Part shown: positions 1 through 8,182 of the stretch, in pieces
Position numbering within the stretch: position 1 is the first letter of the stretch
Layout: each line of letters begins with the position of its first letter
Assembly: GCF_902706225.1 (NCBI RefSeq)
Contig: NZ_CACSKB010000019.1
Location: 1 to 64,000 of the forward strand
Length of the DNA: 64,000 bases
Reading direction: 5' to 3'
From: Microbacterium sp. 18062
GTDB lineage: Bacteria; Actinomycetota; Actinomycetes; Actinomycetales; Microbacteriaceae
Position numbers and translations under genes: made by a program
The notes under the pieces: model-generated
Database searches by the model: none
Seen by the model: only the letters and a program-made list of their open reading frames with translations
Told to the model about the DNA's origin: nothing

Positions 1-62
1 CATCCGTGTCTCACTTATGCAGCCAGAACCCGCCCCACACCTGCACAAGCGAGACACGGATG
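1..62. repeat. Long inverted repeat at the left edge
   Basis: Arms of 22 nt (1-22 and 41-62) are complementary except for two positions and enclose an 18-nt loop. The outermost 12 nt (catccgtgtctc / gagacacggatg) pair perfectly. It resembles the other long palindromic elements of this window in size and layout, though its sequence differs. It may extend past the window edge. No gene is visible between it and the response regulator that ends at 303. Confidence 0.6.
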
Positions 63-302
63 ATGAACAACCGAGACATGCACTCGCACAGCACGGCCCG
101 GCTCCACGCGAACCGGCACAGAACGCCCCGGACGCCACGACACCCCCGGACGCCACGGCCAGCACAGCCAGCACGGCCGCTTCACAGGCCGATCCCCCGC
201 CTCACCGCCGAGCGACCCCCGCTCACAGCAGACCGCCCCCGCCTCACCACAGGCCGCCCCGCTCACCACAGGCCGCCCCGCTCACCGCAAGCCGACCCCG
301 GC
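63..302. repeat. Non-coding stretch with degenerate short tandem repeats
   Basis: This region lies downstream of the response regulator stop codon. From about 180 to 302 a unit of roughly 20 nt close to GCTCACCACAGGCCGCCCC recurs about five or six times with drift. At about 130-180 a shorter CGGACGCCACG motif repeats. The open frames crossing it have repetitive Arg/Pro/His compositions and no start signal, so I read it as non-coding. Confidence 0.5.
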
Positions 303-926
303 TCACAGCAGACCGAGCTCCATCGCCCGGGTCACGGCACGGGTGCGGTCGCGCACGTCGAGCTTCGTGAACGCGTGCAGGAGGTGGGTCTTCACGGTCG
401 CCTCGCCGAGGAAGAGCCGTTCGCCGATCGCGCGGTTGCTGAGCCCCTCGGCCACCAGCCGCAGCACCTCGGTCTCGCGCACCGTGAGCAGCGGCGCGGG
501 AGGGGAGGGCGTCGCGGCCTGCCGGACAAGCACCCGAGCGACGCTCGGCGCCAGCGAGACCTCGCCCGCGGCGACGGCGCGGATGCCGGTGAGCAGCTCC
601 TCCTCGGGCACCGCCTTCAGCAGGTAGCCGCTGGCCCCGGCCCCGATCGCCCGGAGGATCGCGTCATCCGTCTCGTAGGTGGTCAGCACGACGACCCGCA
701 CGTCCGGGTGCTCCCGCAGGATGCGCGCCGTCGCCTCGTCGCCGTCCATCTCCGGCATCCGCAGGTCCATCAGCACGACGTCCGGCGCCTCGGACGCGGC
801 GAGCGCCACCGCCTCGGCACCGGTCGCCGCCGTGCCGACCACATCCATGTCGGATGCGTCCGACACCAGCGCGACGAGCCCCGCCCGCACGATCGGGTGG
901 TCGTCGACGATGAGCACCCGGATCAT
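303..926 (-). CDS. NarL/FixJ-type response regulator
   Basis: A 207-residue two-component response regulator that should bind DNA and control transcription. Residues 1-120 form a receiver domain with the acidic pair Asp8-Asp9, the phospho-acceptor Asp54 (in VVLMDLRMPE) and a conserved Lys in the GYLLKA segment. Residues 145-205 form a LuxR/GerE helix-turn-helix (LTVRETEVLRLVAEGLSNRA). The length is normal for the family. The start overlaps the kinase stop as ATGA, so the two are translationally coupled. It is the last gene of the run ATPase-permease-kinase-regulator, which suggests it controls that exporter. Confidence 0.93.
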   Translation of the reverse strand: MIRVLIVDDHPIVRAGLVALVSDASDMDVVGTAATGAEAVALAASEAPDVVLMDLRMPEMDGDEATARILREHPDVRVVVLTTYETDDAILRAIGAGASGYLLKAVPEEELLTGIRAVAAGEVSLAPSVARVLVRQAATPSPPAPLLTVRETEVLRLVAEGLSNRAIGERLFLGEATVKTHLLHAFTKLDVRDRTRAVTRAMELGLL

Positions 927-2110
927 GCGACGCCCCCGCGCGGCACGCGGGCGCGCAGCTCCACCGCGCCTTCGGTGCCGTCGAGCTCGAGCGAGCCGCC
1001 CACGAGCCCGAGCCGCGCGCGCAGGCCCGAGAGCCCGTAGCCGTCCGCATCCGCATCGGGGTCGAAGCCGCGGCCGTCGTTGCGGATCCGCAGCACCGCG
1101 CCGTCGGCGTCATCGGTCAGGCTCACCGTCACGCGTTCCGCGTCGGCGTGCTTGCGGATGTTGCCGAAGCCCTCCTGCGCGCACCGGAGGAGCACCACCT
1201 CGCTCTCGCGGTCGAGCGGCTCGCGCAGCGAGACCTCGACGTCGATCGCGACGCCCGCCTCGCGCCGGAACCGTCCGGCGAGGGTCTCGAGGGCGGAGGC
1301 GAGGCCCCCGCCGGCGAGCTCGATCGGCGCGCTCCCGGCGACGAGCACCCGGGTCTCGCTGAGCGCGGTGCGCACGGACTCCTCGACGAGCTCCAGGGCG
1401 CCGTCGGCCACGCGCCCGTCGGCGAGCTCGCGACGCGCCCGCTGCACGAGCAGCACGGCGGCCGTCAGCGACTGCGCGAGGGTGTCGTGGAGCTCGCGCG
1501 AGAGCCGTTCGCGCTCGGAGGTGACGCCCGCGTCGCGGTGCAGCATCGCCAGCTCGTGCTGCGCCGCGGTGAGCTCGCCCAGGAGGCGGTTGCGCTCGAT
1601 CCCGTAGACGTAGACGCTGCGGAGCCAGAGCCCCATCGCCAGGCTGAAGCCGAAGGAGATCCCCTGGGTCAGCAGCGCGGTCATCAGCCACCCCGGCTCG
1701 TCACCGGTGCTGATCGCGAAGCCGCCGAAGACCGCGGCCGCCAGCGCGAACGCCGCCGGGATCGCGACGCGCGGCGCGGGCAGCACGGTCCACACGAGCG
1801 GGAACGCCCAGAACTGGAAGACCGCGTTGCTCGGCACGAGCGCGGTGAGCGCGGCCGCCGCCGCGATCGTCGCGGCGGCGAGGATCCAGGCGTCCGACGA
1901 CCCGCCCGTCGCCTTCCGCCCCATCAGGAGGAAGAGGATCGCGTAGGCCGCCGAGATCGCGAGCGTCAGCCCGACCGGCAGCCACGGTCCGCCTTCTCCC
2001 CGGACCGCGTTCGCCGCCGCGATCGCGCAGAACGTCAGGACAGCCGCGAGCGAGACCCCCCACCATCTCCCGCTCGCGGCCGCCGGCTCGGTGTCCGTCG
2101 GTCGCGTCAC
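923..2110 (-). CDS. Sensor histidine kinase, HisKA_3 type
   Basis: A 395-residue membrane kinase that should phosphorylate the overlapping response regulator. The first half holds about five or six hydrophobic segments with short connections and no obvious extracellular sensor domain, as in kinases that sense membrane stress or a partner transporter. The dimerisation/phospho-acceptor motif ERERLSRELHDTLAQS lies near residue 200. An HATPase_c domain follows, with an N-box (NIRKHADAERV) and a G-box (NDGRGFDP). The GTG start lies directly after the permease stop codon. The ligand cannot be told from sequence. Confidence 0.92.
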   Translation of the reverse strand: MTRPTDTEPAAASGRWWGVSLAAVLTFCAIAAANAVRGEGGPWLPVGLTLAISAAYAILFLLMGRKATGGSSDAWILAAATIAAAAALTALVPSNAVFQFWAFPLVWTVLPAPRVAIPAAFALAAAVFGGFAISTGDEPGWLMTALLTQGISFGFSLAMGLWLRSVYVYGIERNRLLGELTAAQHELAMLHRDAGVTSERERLSRELHDTLAQSLTAAVLLVQRARRELADGRVADGALELVEESVRTALSETRVLVAGSAPIELAGGGLASALETLAGRFRREAGVAIDVEVSLREPLDRESEVVLLRCAQEGFGNIRKHADAERVTVSLTDDADGAVLRIRNDGRGFDPDADADGYGLSGLRARLGLVGGSLELDGTEGAVELRARVPRGGVA

Positions 2111-2965
2111 TCAGCCATCCTTGCGGATCCAGCGGAATGTCACACGGGCGAGGACGAGTCCGAAGACCAGCCAGATGCCGGTCACGAGGAGGGTGAGGCC
2201 GTGCTCCCAGGTGCCGCTGGGCGTCATCGCCGCGAAGGAGTCCGGCAGGAACACCGACTGCATCCCCTGCACCAGCCAGCGCAGCGGAAAGACGCCCGCG
2301 ACGGTCTGCAGCCACCCCGGCAGCGCCGAGAACGGGATGAAGACCCCCGAGATGAACTGCAGCACCAGCACGATCGGGAGGACGACCGCCGTGGCGCTGC
2401 GCCCCGACCGCGGCAGCGAGCTCAGCCCGATGCCGAGGATCGCGCACGTCGTGACGCCGGCGAGGAACACCCAGCCGAACGTCAGCCACTTCTCGGGCTC
2501 GGCGGGAAGCGCGACCCCGAACGCGAGCGCGGCGACGACGAGCAGCAGCGCCGCCTGCAGCAGGCCCGTGACCAGCACCATCCCGAGCTTGCCGATGAAG
2601 TACGCGACCGGTCCGAGCGGCGTGCCGCCGAGCCGCTTCAACGTGCCGTCGCTGCGCTCCGTCGCGATGTCGACCGCCAGGTTCTGCACCCCCGACAGGA
2701 GGAGGCCGGCGGCCAGCATGCCCGGCAGATAGTACGCGGCGGCGCCGATCTCGTCGCCGGGCGAGCCGAAGGTCTGCGCACTGAACGCGACGGAGAAGAT
2801 CAGCAGGAACACGAGCGGGAACAGGAACGTGAAGAACACGGAGTCGCCCTGGCGGAAGTATCCGCGCACCTCGTAGCCGATGCGGGCGAAGCCGAGACGG
2901 AGCGTGTGCCCGATCCCGAACGAGGCGGCGGATGCGGCGGCGCGCGGCGCGGCGGCGGTGGTCAT
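2111..2965 (-). CDS. ABC-2 type exporter permease
   Basis: A 284-residue membrane permease with six predicted hydrophobic helices and the ABC-2 layout: an N-terminal segment entering the membrane at about residue 40, then a central block reading ATERSDGTLKRLGGTPL. It is similar in kind to the DrrB/LinearmycinR permeases that pump drugs or lipids. The ATG overlaps the stop of the upstream ATPase (ATGA), so the two form one transporter. The downstream kinase/regulator pair suggests stress- or antibiotic-induced expression. Confidence 0.9.
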   Translation of the reverse strand: MTTAAAPRAAASAASFGIGHTLRLGFARIGYEVRGYFRQGDSVFFTFLFPLVFLLIFSVAFSAQTFGSPGDEIGAAAYYLPGMLAAGLLLSGVQNLAVDIATERSDGTLKRLGGTPLGPVAYFIGKLGMVLVTGLLQAALLLVVAALAFGVALPAEPEKWLTFGWVFLAGVTTCAILGIGLSSLPRSGRSATAVVLPIVLVLQFISGVFIPFSALPGWLQTVAGVFPLRWLVQGMQSVFLPDSFAAMTPSGTWEHGLTLLVTGIWLVFGLVLARVTFRWIRKDG

Positions 2966-3903
2966 GCGGTGACTCCCGGAACGGAGGGGGCGGATGCGGC
3001 GCCCACGGCGGATGCGGCGCCCACGGTCGATGCCGGGACGGAGCGGACGGCGTCCTTCTCCTCGGCCGCGAGGAACGAGAGGTAGATGTCCTCGAGGCTG
3101 GGGCGCACGACCTCCAGGTGCTCGGGTTCGGCGTCTGCGGCGGAGACCAGGCGGGCGACGAAGTCGCCCGGACGGTCGGTGCGCTCCTCGCGGACGACGC
3201 CGTCCTCGCGCCAGCGCACGATCGGCACGCGCGCGTCGGCCCCGCCGATCTCGTCGATGGGGCCGAGGGCGGCGAGCCGCCCGGCCACGACGATCGCAGC
3301 GCGGTCGGAGAGCGCGGACGCCTCGTCGAGGTAGTGGGTGGTGAGGATGATCGTGGTGCCCTCGGACTGCAGCCCGCGGATGAGATCCCAGAACTGCCGC
3401 CGCGCCTCGGGGTCGAAACCGGTAGTGGGCTCGTCGAGGAACAGCAGGTCGGGGCTGCCGATGATGCCGAGGGCGACGTCGACGCGGCGGCGCTGGCCGC
3501 CGGAGAGCTTGCGCACGCCCGTCTTCGCCTTGGCGGTGAGCCCGACGGCCTCGATGACCTCGTCCACGTTCCGCGGGTTCGGGTAGAACCCGGCGAAGTG
3601 CGCGAGCATCTCCCGCACCGTCGCGACGGGCGCCTCCCCCGTGTTCTGCAGGACGATGCCGAGCCGGGACTTCCACTCGAGCCCCCCGTGGTGCGGATCC
3701 ACGCCGAGCACGTCGGCCGTGCCGCCGGTGCGGTTGCGGTACCCCTCGAGGATCTCGATCGTCGTGCTCTTGCCGGCGCCGTTCGGGCCGAGCAGCGCGA
3801 ACGTCTCGCCGCGACGGATCTCGAAGCTCACGCCGCGGAGCGCCTCGAACCCGCCGTGATAGGTCTTTCGCAGGTCCTCGACCCGCACGACTGCATCCGT
3901 CAT
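2962..3903 (-). CDS. ABC exporter ATP-binding protein
   Basis: A 313-residue nucleotide-binding protein, first gene of the four-gene operon. It has Walker A GPNGAGKST near residue 40, a signature KLSGGQRRRVDVALG, Walker B LLFLDEPTTGFDP, and the switch His in TTHYLDEA. The approximately 70-residue C-terminal extension with an EHLEVVRPSLEDIYL motif is typical of drug/lipid ABC-2 ATPases (DrrA type). A GGAG element precedes the ATG by a few bases. The substrate is unknown. Confidence 0.92.
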   Translation of the reverse strand: MTDAVVRVEDLRKTYHGGFEALRGVSFEIRRGETFALLGPNGAGKSTTIEILEGYRNRTGGTADVLGVDPHHGGLEWKSRLGIVLQNTGEAPVATVREMLAHFAGFYPNPRNVDEVIEAVGLTAKAKTGVRKLSGGQRRRVDVALGIIGSPDLLFLDEPTTGFDPEARRQFWDLIRGLQSEGTTIILTTHYLDEASALSDRAAIVVAGRLAALGPIDEIGGADARVPIVRWREDGVVREERTDRPGDFVARLVSAADAEPEHLEVVRPSLEDIYLSFLAAEEKDAVRSVPASTVGAASAVGAASAPSVPGVTA

Positions 3904-4022
3904 GCTCCGATCCTGTCGCCGGCGCCCTGCCCCGCGCGACCGCCGTACAGTGGTTCCGCCATCCCCCGTTCGGTGGATGCGCGCCCCGCGTCCGCGTGCG
4001 GCGCGCGAGGGGAGGACGGGCG

Positions 4023-4091
4023 TCAGCGGCGGCGGGCGAAGGCGACGCGAACCACGACCGTGATGATCGCGTACCCGACGAGCGCCGGCAT
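4023..4091 (-). CDS. Possible 22-residue membrane peptide
   Basis: A 22-codon frame begins with ATG preceded by a strong purine tract (GGAGGGGG, four bases upstream). It encodes MPALVGYAIITVVVRVAFAR followed by two more residues: one hydrophobic stretch ending in Arg residues, as expected for a small inner-membrane protein. It follows rlmN by 28 nt on the same strand. Longer in-frame starts run back into rlmN and look unlikely. There is no family match that I recognise, so it may be spurious. Confidence 0.35.
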   Translation of the reverse strand: MPALVGYAIITVVVRVAFARRR

Positions 4092-4119
4092 CCGTCCCCC
4101 TCCGGTGCGCGCAGGCGCC

Positions 4120-5406
4120 TCAGCTGTGTCGGTCCGCCCCGACACGGGTGTCGGCGGCGTCCGCCTCGTCCTCGGCGGTCGCGACCAGCTGCCCGCAGGC
4201 GCCATCGATCTCCTTGCCGCGGGTGTCACGGAGGGTGGTCGGGATGCCGGCGTCGTTCAGGCGACGCACGAACTCCCGCTGCACCGACACCTCGGACGAG
4301 GTCCAGATCGACCCGGGGGTCGGGTTCAGCGGGATGGGGTTCACATGCACCCATCCGCGGCCGCGCGCGTTGAGCTTCTCGGCGAGCAGGTCCGCGCGCC
4401 AGCCGTGGTCGTTCATGTCCTTGATGAGCGCGTACTCGATCGACACGCGGCGCCCGGTCTTCTCGAAGTAGTCGCGGGCGGCGTCGAGCGCCTCGTCGAC
4501 CTTCCACCGCGAGTTCACCGGGATGAGCTCGTCGCGGAGGTGGTCGTCGGGGGCGTGCAACGACAGCGCGAACGTCACCGGGACGCCCTCGTTCGCGAGC
4601 TTCGTGATGGCGGGCACCAGCCCGACGGTCGAGACCGTGATGCCGCGGGCGCTCATGCCGAGCCCGTGCTTCTTGTCGACCATCACCCGTACCGCCTGCA
4701 TCACGCGGGCGTAGTTCGCCAGCGGCTCCCCCATCCCCATGAACACGATGTTCGTGACCCGCTCGCCATCGTGCTCGGCGGGGCCGAGCCCGCCCTCGCG
4801 GATGACCCTGTTCGCACGCACGATCTGCTCGACGATCTCGGCCGCCGACATGTTGCGGGTGAGCCCCGCCTGTCCCGTGGCGCAGAACGGGCAGTTCATG
4901 CCGCATCCGGCCTGCGACGAGACGCACAGCGTGATGCGGCCCGGGTAGCGCATGAGAACCGACTCGACGAGGGCGCCGTCGTGCAGCTTCCAGAGGAACT
5001 TGATCGTGTCGCCGCGGTCAGTCTTGAGGGTGCGCACCTCGGTGAGCAGGGGCGGCAGCATCCCCGCCACGAGCTCCTCGCGCCCGGATGCGGGAAGGTC
5101 CGTCATCTGCGCGGGATCGGAGGTGTAGTGCGTGAAGTAGTGGGTCTCGAGCTGAGCGGCGCGGAAGCCGGGGAGCCCGAGCTCCTTCGTCTTCTCGACG
5201 CGCTGCTCGGGGGTGAGGTCGGCCAGGTGCACGGGGGGCTTGCCGCGCTTGGGGCTCGCGAACTGCAGCGCGGGTCGCCCCTCGGCGTCCTTCTTCTGCG
5301 ACCAGCCCTCCGCCCGAGGGCGCACCTGGCGGATCTCGGTGGCCGCGGGCGCTGTGCGCGGGCTCACCTGGCGGGGCTGGGCGGCGCGCACGGGCTGGTC
5401 GGTCAT
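4120..5406 (-). CDS. rlmN: Dual-specificity RNA methyltransferase RlmN
   Basis: A 428-residue radical SAM methylase that converts A2503 of 23S rRNA, and A37 of some tRNAs, to 2-methyladenosine. The Fe-S cysteines Cys168, Cys172 and Cys175 lie in the motif CGMNCPFC. The GGMGEP-like segment is [11 protein letters not shown]. The C-terminal catalytic Cys is present in DGACGQL. The N-terminal ~50 residues are a Pro/Arg/Gln-rich extension common in actinobacterial copies. The ATG is preceded by GGAAGG and, seven bases upstream, by a TACTCT hexamer that may be a -10 box. Confidence 0.96.
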   Translation of the reverse strand: MTDQPVRAAQPRQVSPRTAPAATEIRQVRPRAEGWSQKKDAEGRPALQFASPKRGKPPVHLADLTPEQRVEKTKELGLPGFRAAQLETHYFTHYTSDPAQMTDLPASGREELVAGMLPPLLTEVRTLKTDRGDTIKFLWKLHDGALVESVLMRYPGRITLCVSSQAGCGMNCPFCATGQAGLTRNMSAAEIVEQIVRANRVIREGGLGPAEHDGERVTNIVFMGMGEPLANYARVMQAVRVMVDKKHGLGMSARGITVSTVGLVPAITKLANEGVPVTFALSLHAPDDHLRDELIPVNSRWKVDEALDAARDYFEKTGRRVSIEYALIKDMNDHGWRADLLAEKLNARGRGWVHVNPIPLNPTPGSIWTSSEVSVQREFVRRLNDAGIPTTLRDTRGKEIDGACGQLVATAEDEADAADTRVGADRHS

Positions 5407-5444
5407 GCCTTCCAGAGTACGGGAGCCGGGCTGGGAGGAAGCGG

Positions 5445-6920
5445 TCAGGCGGAGCCCTCGGTGGTCACGATCGCCGCGCGCTCCCGCCAGGTGCGAGCCG
5501 TCACCCGATCGAGCGCGACCTGGCGGCGAAGCGCCTCGGCCTTCTCGTAGAGCGACGGATCGCCGAAGCTGGTGAGCACCTTCACGAGCACGGGCAGCAG
5601 CTCGATCATGAAGAACAGCGCCGCGATCAGCCAGTGCGCCCACGCGAGGGTGGGCTCGCGCTGCGACAGCCGTTCGAGCGCGCTGATCTGGCTGAGCAGC
5701 CCCACCGCCTGGGCGTTGCCGCCGGCCACCGACGCGACGCGCTCGTTGTAGGCGGCCAGCGCCGCCTCGTACTGGGTGCGCGCGGCGGGCAGCTGGTCCT
5801 CGGCCAGCTGCTTGTTCTGCTCCGCGGAGATCGCGGCGGCGTCCGTGCCCGCCGAGTTGGCGGCGGTGAGCGCCGCCTGCGCCTCCTGCAACTGGGTCGC
5901 GAGGGCGTCGTAGGCGGCCTGGGCCTGCGTCAGCTGCGCCTGGGCGGCGTCGGAGCTGGTACCCGATCCCTGCACACCGGTGCACCCCTCGACCGTGCCG
6001 GCCCCCTCGCCGGTCAGCTCGCACTGGTAGAGCGCGCGCGCCTGGTCGATGACGGCCTGCTGGTCGGCGAGCTGAGTCGTCAGCTGGTCGACCGTCTGCT
6101 GCGCGGCGACGGACGCGGCCGAGGTCGACGAGGTGCCCGCCACGATGCCCGTGGAGGCCTGGTTCTCCAGCTCGCTCACCCGCGCGGCGGCCTCGTCGAG
6201 CGCCTGCTTCTCCGGGCCGCTGGTCACCGCATCCTGATCGGACTGCGCCTGCACGACATTGGTCGAGGTGACCTCGCGCGCGATGTCGTTCTGGAATATC
6301 TGGAGCACGAGCGGCTCGGCCACGACGATCCCGATCAGCGCCGCCATGATGACGCGGGGAACCGCCAGGCCCAGCAGCTTCCAGAGGTTCCGCGTCGAGC
6401 GCATGGTCGAGGTGAGGAAGCGGTCGAGGTTGAAGATGATCAGCGCCCACACGATCGCGAGCGGCACGGCCAGCCACACCGCGATGCGCACACCGGTCAT
6501 GAGGGCGAAGAGCATCGACAGCGCCGAGACGAGGGCCGTCCCCGCGAGCACGAAGAACATCTGCACGAACCGCGGCGTCTCCCCCGGCACGTCGTCGAGC
6601 ACGCCGCCGTCGGCACCCCCGAGGACGGCGAGCCTGCGCGACACCGGGACGCGTCGGCGAGGGAGGGCGTTTCGTCGCCTCCCGCGCCCCGGGGCGGCGA
6701 CGTCGGAACCGCCCGCGTCGGACGCGGGGGCCTCGACCGGCTCGCCGGGCACGGCCGGGGCGGTGGGCGGGGACGGCTCGGCCGGCTCCGGGACCCCACC
6801 CTCCTGATGCGACGTCTCGCGCAGGTCGCTCAGGTACTGCGGAGACTCCTCGCCCGACGCGGTGAACTCGATTCGGCCGTCGGAGCCGAAGCGGCCGGGG
6901 CGGTGGGCGGAGAAGGACAT
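5445..6920 (-). CDS. DUF4407 domain membrane protein
   Basis: A 491-residue protein of unknown function. The first ~145 residues are a hydrophilic Pro/Ala/Glu/Arg-rich region. Residues ~155-260 hold four hydrophobic helices with [19 protein letters not shown] and [13 protein letters not shown], which I recognise as the DUF4407 core. Residues ~270-400 are Ala/Gln/Glu-rich and probably form a periplasm-facing coiled coil. A last membrane segment ([19 protein letters not shown]) precedes a Ser/Arg-rich tail. The ATG sits six bases after a TACCCT box, which suggests a leaderless mRNA. It is monocistronic and divergent from the antiterminator gene. Confidence 0.8.
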   Translation of the reverse strand: MSFSAHRPGRFGSDGRIEFTASGEESPQYLSDLRETSHQEGGVPEPAEPSPPTAPAVPGEPVEAPASDAGGSDVAAPGRGRRRNALPRRRVPVSRRLAVLGGADGGVLDDVPGETPRFVQMFFVLAGTALVSALSMLFALMTGVRIAVWLAVPLAIVWALIIFNLDRFLTSTMRSTRNLWKLLGLAVPRVIMAALIGIVVAEPLVLQIFQNDIAREVTSTNVVQAQSDQDAVTSGPEKQALDEAAARVSELENQASTGIVAGTSSTSAASVAAQQTVDQLTTQLADQQAVIDQARALYQCELTGEGAGTVEGCTGVQGSGTSSDAAQAQLTQAQAAYDALATQLQEAQAALTAANSAGTDAAAISAEQNKQLAEDQLPAARTQYEAALAAYNERVASVAGGNAQAVGLLSQISALERLSQREPTLAWAHWLIAALFFMIELLPVLVKVLTSFGDPSLYEKAEALRRQVALDRVTARTWRERAAIVTTEGSA

Positions 6921-6926
6921 CCGGCC

Positions 6927-6932
6927 AGGGTA
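6927..6932 (-). promoter_or_regulatory. Putative -10 box of the DUF4407 gene
   Basis: On the minus strand TACCCT is followed by exactly six bases and the ATG. This fits TANNNT with transcription starting at the A of the start codon (leaderless). The same spacing recurs at seven other genes in this window. Confidence 0.45.
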
Positions 6933-6975
6933 CGAGCGCCCGCCTATGCGCCAGGTGGATGCGCCGTCCCGGCCT

Positions 6976-7048
6976 CCGCGAGAAACCACATGCGTCCCGA
7001 GACATCACGTTGCACGTGGTGTGCGGCGGCGGATCTGGTTTCTCGCGG
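6976..7048. repeat. Palindromic element, CCGCGAGA type
   Basis: Perfect 13-nt arms CCGCGAGAAACCA (6976-6988) and TGGTTTCTCGCGG (7036-7048) enclose an inner imperfect palindrome around CACGTTGCACGTG. It lies between the divergent DUF4407 and licT-type genes, just upstream of both predicted -10 boxes. It shares its CCGCGAGA ends with elements at 21078, 23298 and 43103. Confidence 0.7.
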
Positions 7049-7060
7049 GGATCCACCTCG

Positions 7061-7066
7061 TAGACT
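7061..7066 (+). promoter_or_regulatory. Putative -10 box of the antiterminator gene
   Basis: TAGACT is followed by exactly six bases and the ATG at 7073. No Shine-Dalgarno sequence is visible, which supports a leaderless transcript. Confidence 0.5.
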
Positions 7067-7072
7067 TCCGGC

Positions 7073-7999
7073 ATGGTCGCCGATCGCCCGAGCGCAGATC
7101 CCGGCCATGTCGTGGTGCACAAGGTGCTGAACAACAACGTCGTGATCACGATCGACGAGCAGGGGCGCGAACGCGTGCTCATGGGACGCGGCCTCGGGTT
7201 CCAGCTGAAGCCCGACGACCCGATCGAGCCGGAGAAGGTCGAGAAGACCTTCGTGCTCCGGGACGGCGCGGACGGCGAGCGCGAGCGGCAGATGCTCACC
7301 GACATCCCCTACCCCGTCATCGAGGCGGTCGGCCGCGCGGTCGACGACGCCGAGCGGATGCTGGGACGCGCGCTCGGGAGGCGCCTGGCGGTGCCGGTCA
7401 TCGACCACATCCACTTCGTGCTCGAACGCCTCGACGAGGGCGTGCGCGTCCCGGCGACGAACATGCCGGAGCTACGGGTGCTGCATCCGCACGAGTTCGC
7501 CGCGGCGGAGCACATGGCGGCGTCCATCGGCGCGTCGCTCGATCGCGAGCTGCCGCCCGAGGAGGCGGTGTTCCTCACGATGCACCTGCTCAACGCGACG
7601 CGCGACGAGCCCAACGGCACCGCCGCGCTGCTCTTCCGCCGGGTGCAGCACGTCGCCGCGACCGTAGAGTCCGGCCTCGGGGTCACCCTCGACACGAGCA
7701 GCCCCGACTACGCCCGCTTCGTCCTGCACGTGCAGTTCCTCCTCCAACGCCTCGTCTCCAAGTCGATGCTGCGCAGCGCCGACACGTCGTTCTTCGAGTT
7801 CGCCAGGCACAGCTACCCGCGCTCCTACGGGATCGCGGAACGGGTCAAGGCCTACGTGAGCGCGGCGACGGGGTCGGATCTGACCGACGAGGAGCTGCTG
7901 TACCTGATCGTCCACGTGGAACGTCTGGCCACGCAGCTCGCGGCGCCGTCGCCCGACGACGCGGGCCATGGCGAAGAGGCTCCGGAGGTGCTACCGTAA
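7073..7999 (+). CDS. BglG/LicT family transcriptional antiterminator
   Basis: A 308-residue RNA-binding antiterminator. Residues ~14-60 form the co-antiterminator RNA-binding domain ([13 protein letters not shown], then the GRGLGFQ segment). Two PTS regulation domains follow, PRD1 at ~75-180 and PRD2 at ~185-290, with His residues that would be phosphorylated by the PTS (for example in the HPHEF segment). By family knowledge it binds the RNA hairpin just downstream and lets transcription continue into the beta-glucoside PTS gene when substrate is present. Its RNA target is visible 35 nt after the stop codon, so it may also regulate read-through of its own transcript. Confidence 0.95.
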   Translation: MVADRPSADPGHVVVHKVLNNNVVITIDEQGRERVLMGRGLGFQLKPDDPIEPEKVEKTFVLRDGADGERERQMLTDIPYPVIEAVGRAVDDAERMLGRALGRRLAVPVIDHIHFVLERLDEGVRVPATNMPELRVLHPHEFAAAEHMAASIGASLDRELPPEEAVFLTMHLLNATRDEPNGTAALLFRRVQHVAATVESGLGVTLDTSSPDYARFVLHVQFLLQRLVSKSMLRSADTSFFEFARHSYPRSYGIAERVKAYVSAATGSDLTDEELLYLIVHVERLATQLAAPSPDDAGHGEEAPEVLP

Positions 8000-8000
8000 C

Positions 8001-8028
8001 GTCCGCAGGGCGAGGCAGCTCTGCGGAC
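8001..8028 (+). promoter_or_regulatory. Short perfect hairpin after the antiterminator gene
   Basis: GTCCGCAG (8001-8008) and CTGCGGAC (8021-8028) form a perfect 8-bp stem with a 12-nt loop. It lies between the antiterminator stop codon and the RAT site. There is no U-tract, so it could be an mRNA-processing or stabilising hairpin rather than a terminator. Confidence 0.4.
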
Positions 8029-8033
8029 GCGAC

Positions 8034-8107
8034 GGATTGTTACTGCGGCAGCAGGCAAAACCTGAACTCACATCGCCGATGAGGCGATGAACGAGTTCAG
8101 GTTTTTT
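8034..8107 (+). promoter_or_regulatory. Ribonucleic antiterminator (RAT) overlapping an intrinsic terminator
   Basis: The stretch 8034-8064 begins GGATTGTTACTGC and ends GCAGGCAAAACCTG, a near-perfect match to the LicT/SacY RAT consensus, with GGCA as the loop between. Its 3' end overlaps the left arm of a terminator. AACCTGAACTC (about 8059-8069) pairs with GAGTTCAGGTT (8093-8103) and runs into a T7 tract. When the BglG-type protein binds the RAT, the terminator cannot form and the PTS gene at 8183 is transcribed. Confidence 0.93.
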
Positions 8108-8182
8108 TGTTGCCCGGTAACGGCCCGTCCGGCGTCCTGAACCCGAGTGCCGCACCGCAGCGGCGGAAAGTGAGAGTCCGCG

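Noticed and set aside
180-302. Short repeats that might be a CRISPR array
   Set aside because: The units are about 20 nt, degenerate and without unique spacers; no cas gene is near.
2932-5550. An 872-codon open frame on the plus strand
   Set aside because: It is antisense to the ABC ATPase and rlmN, and the protein is low-complexity Gly/Arg/Asp-rich.
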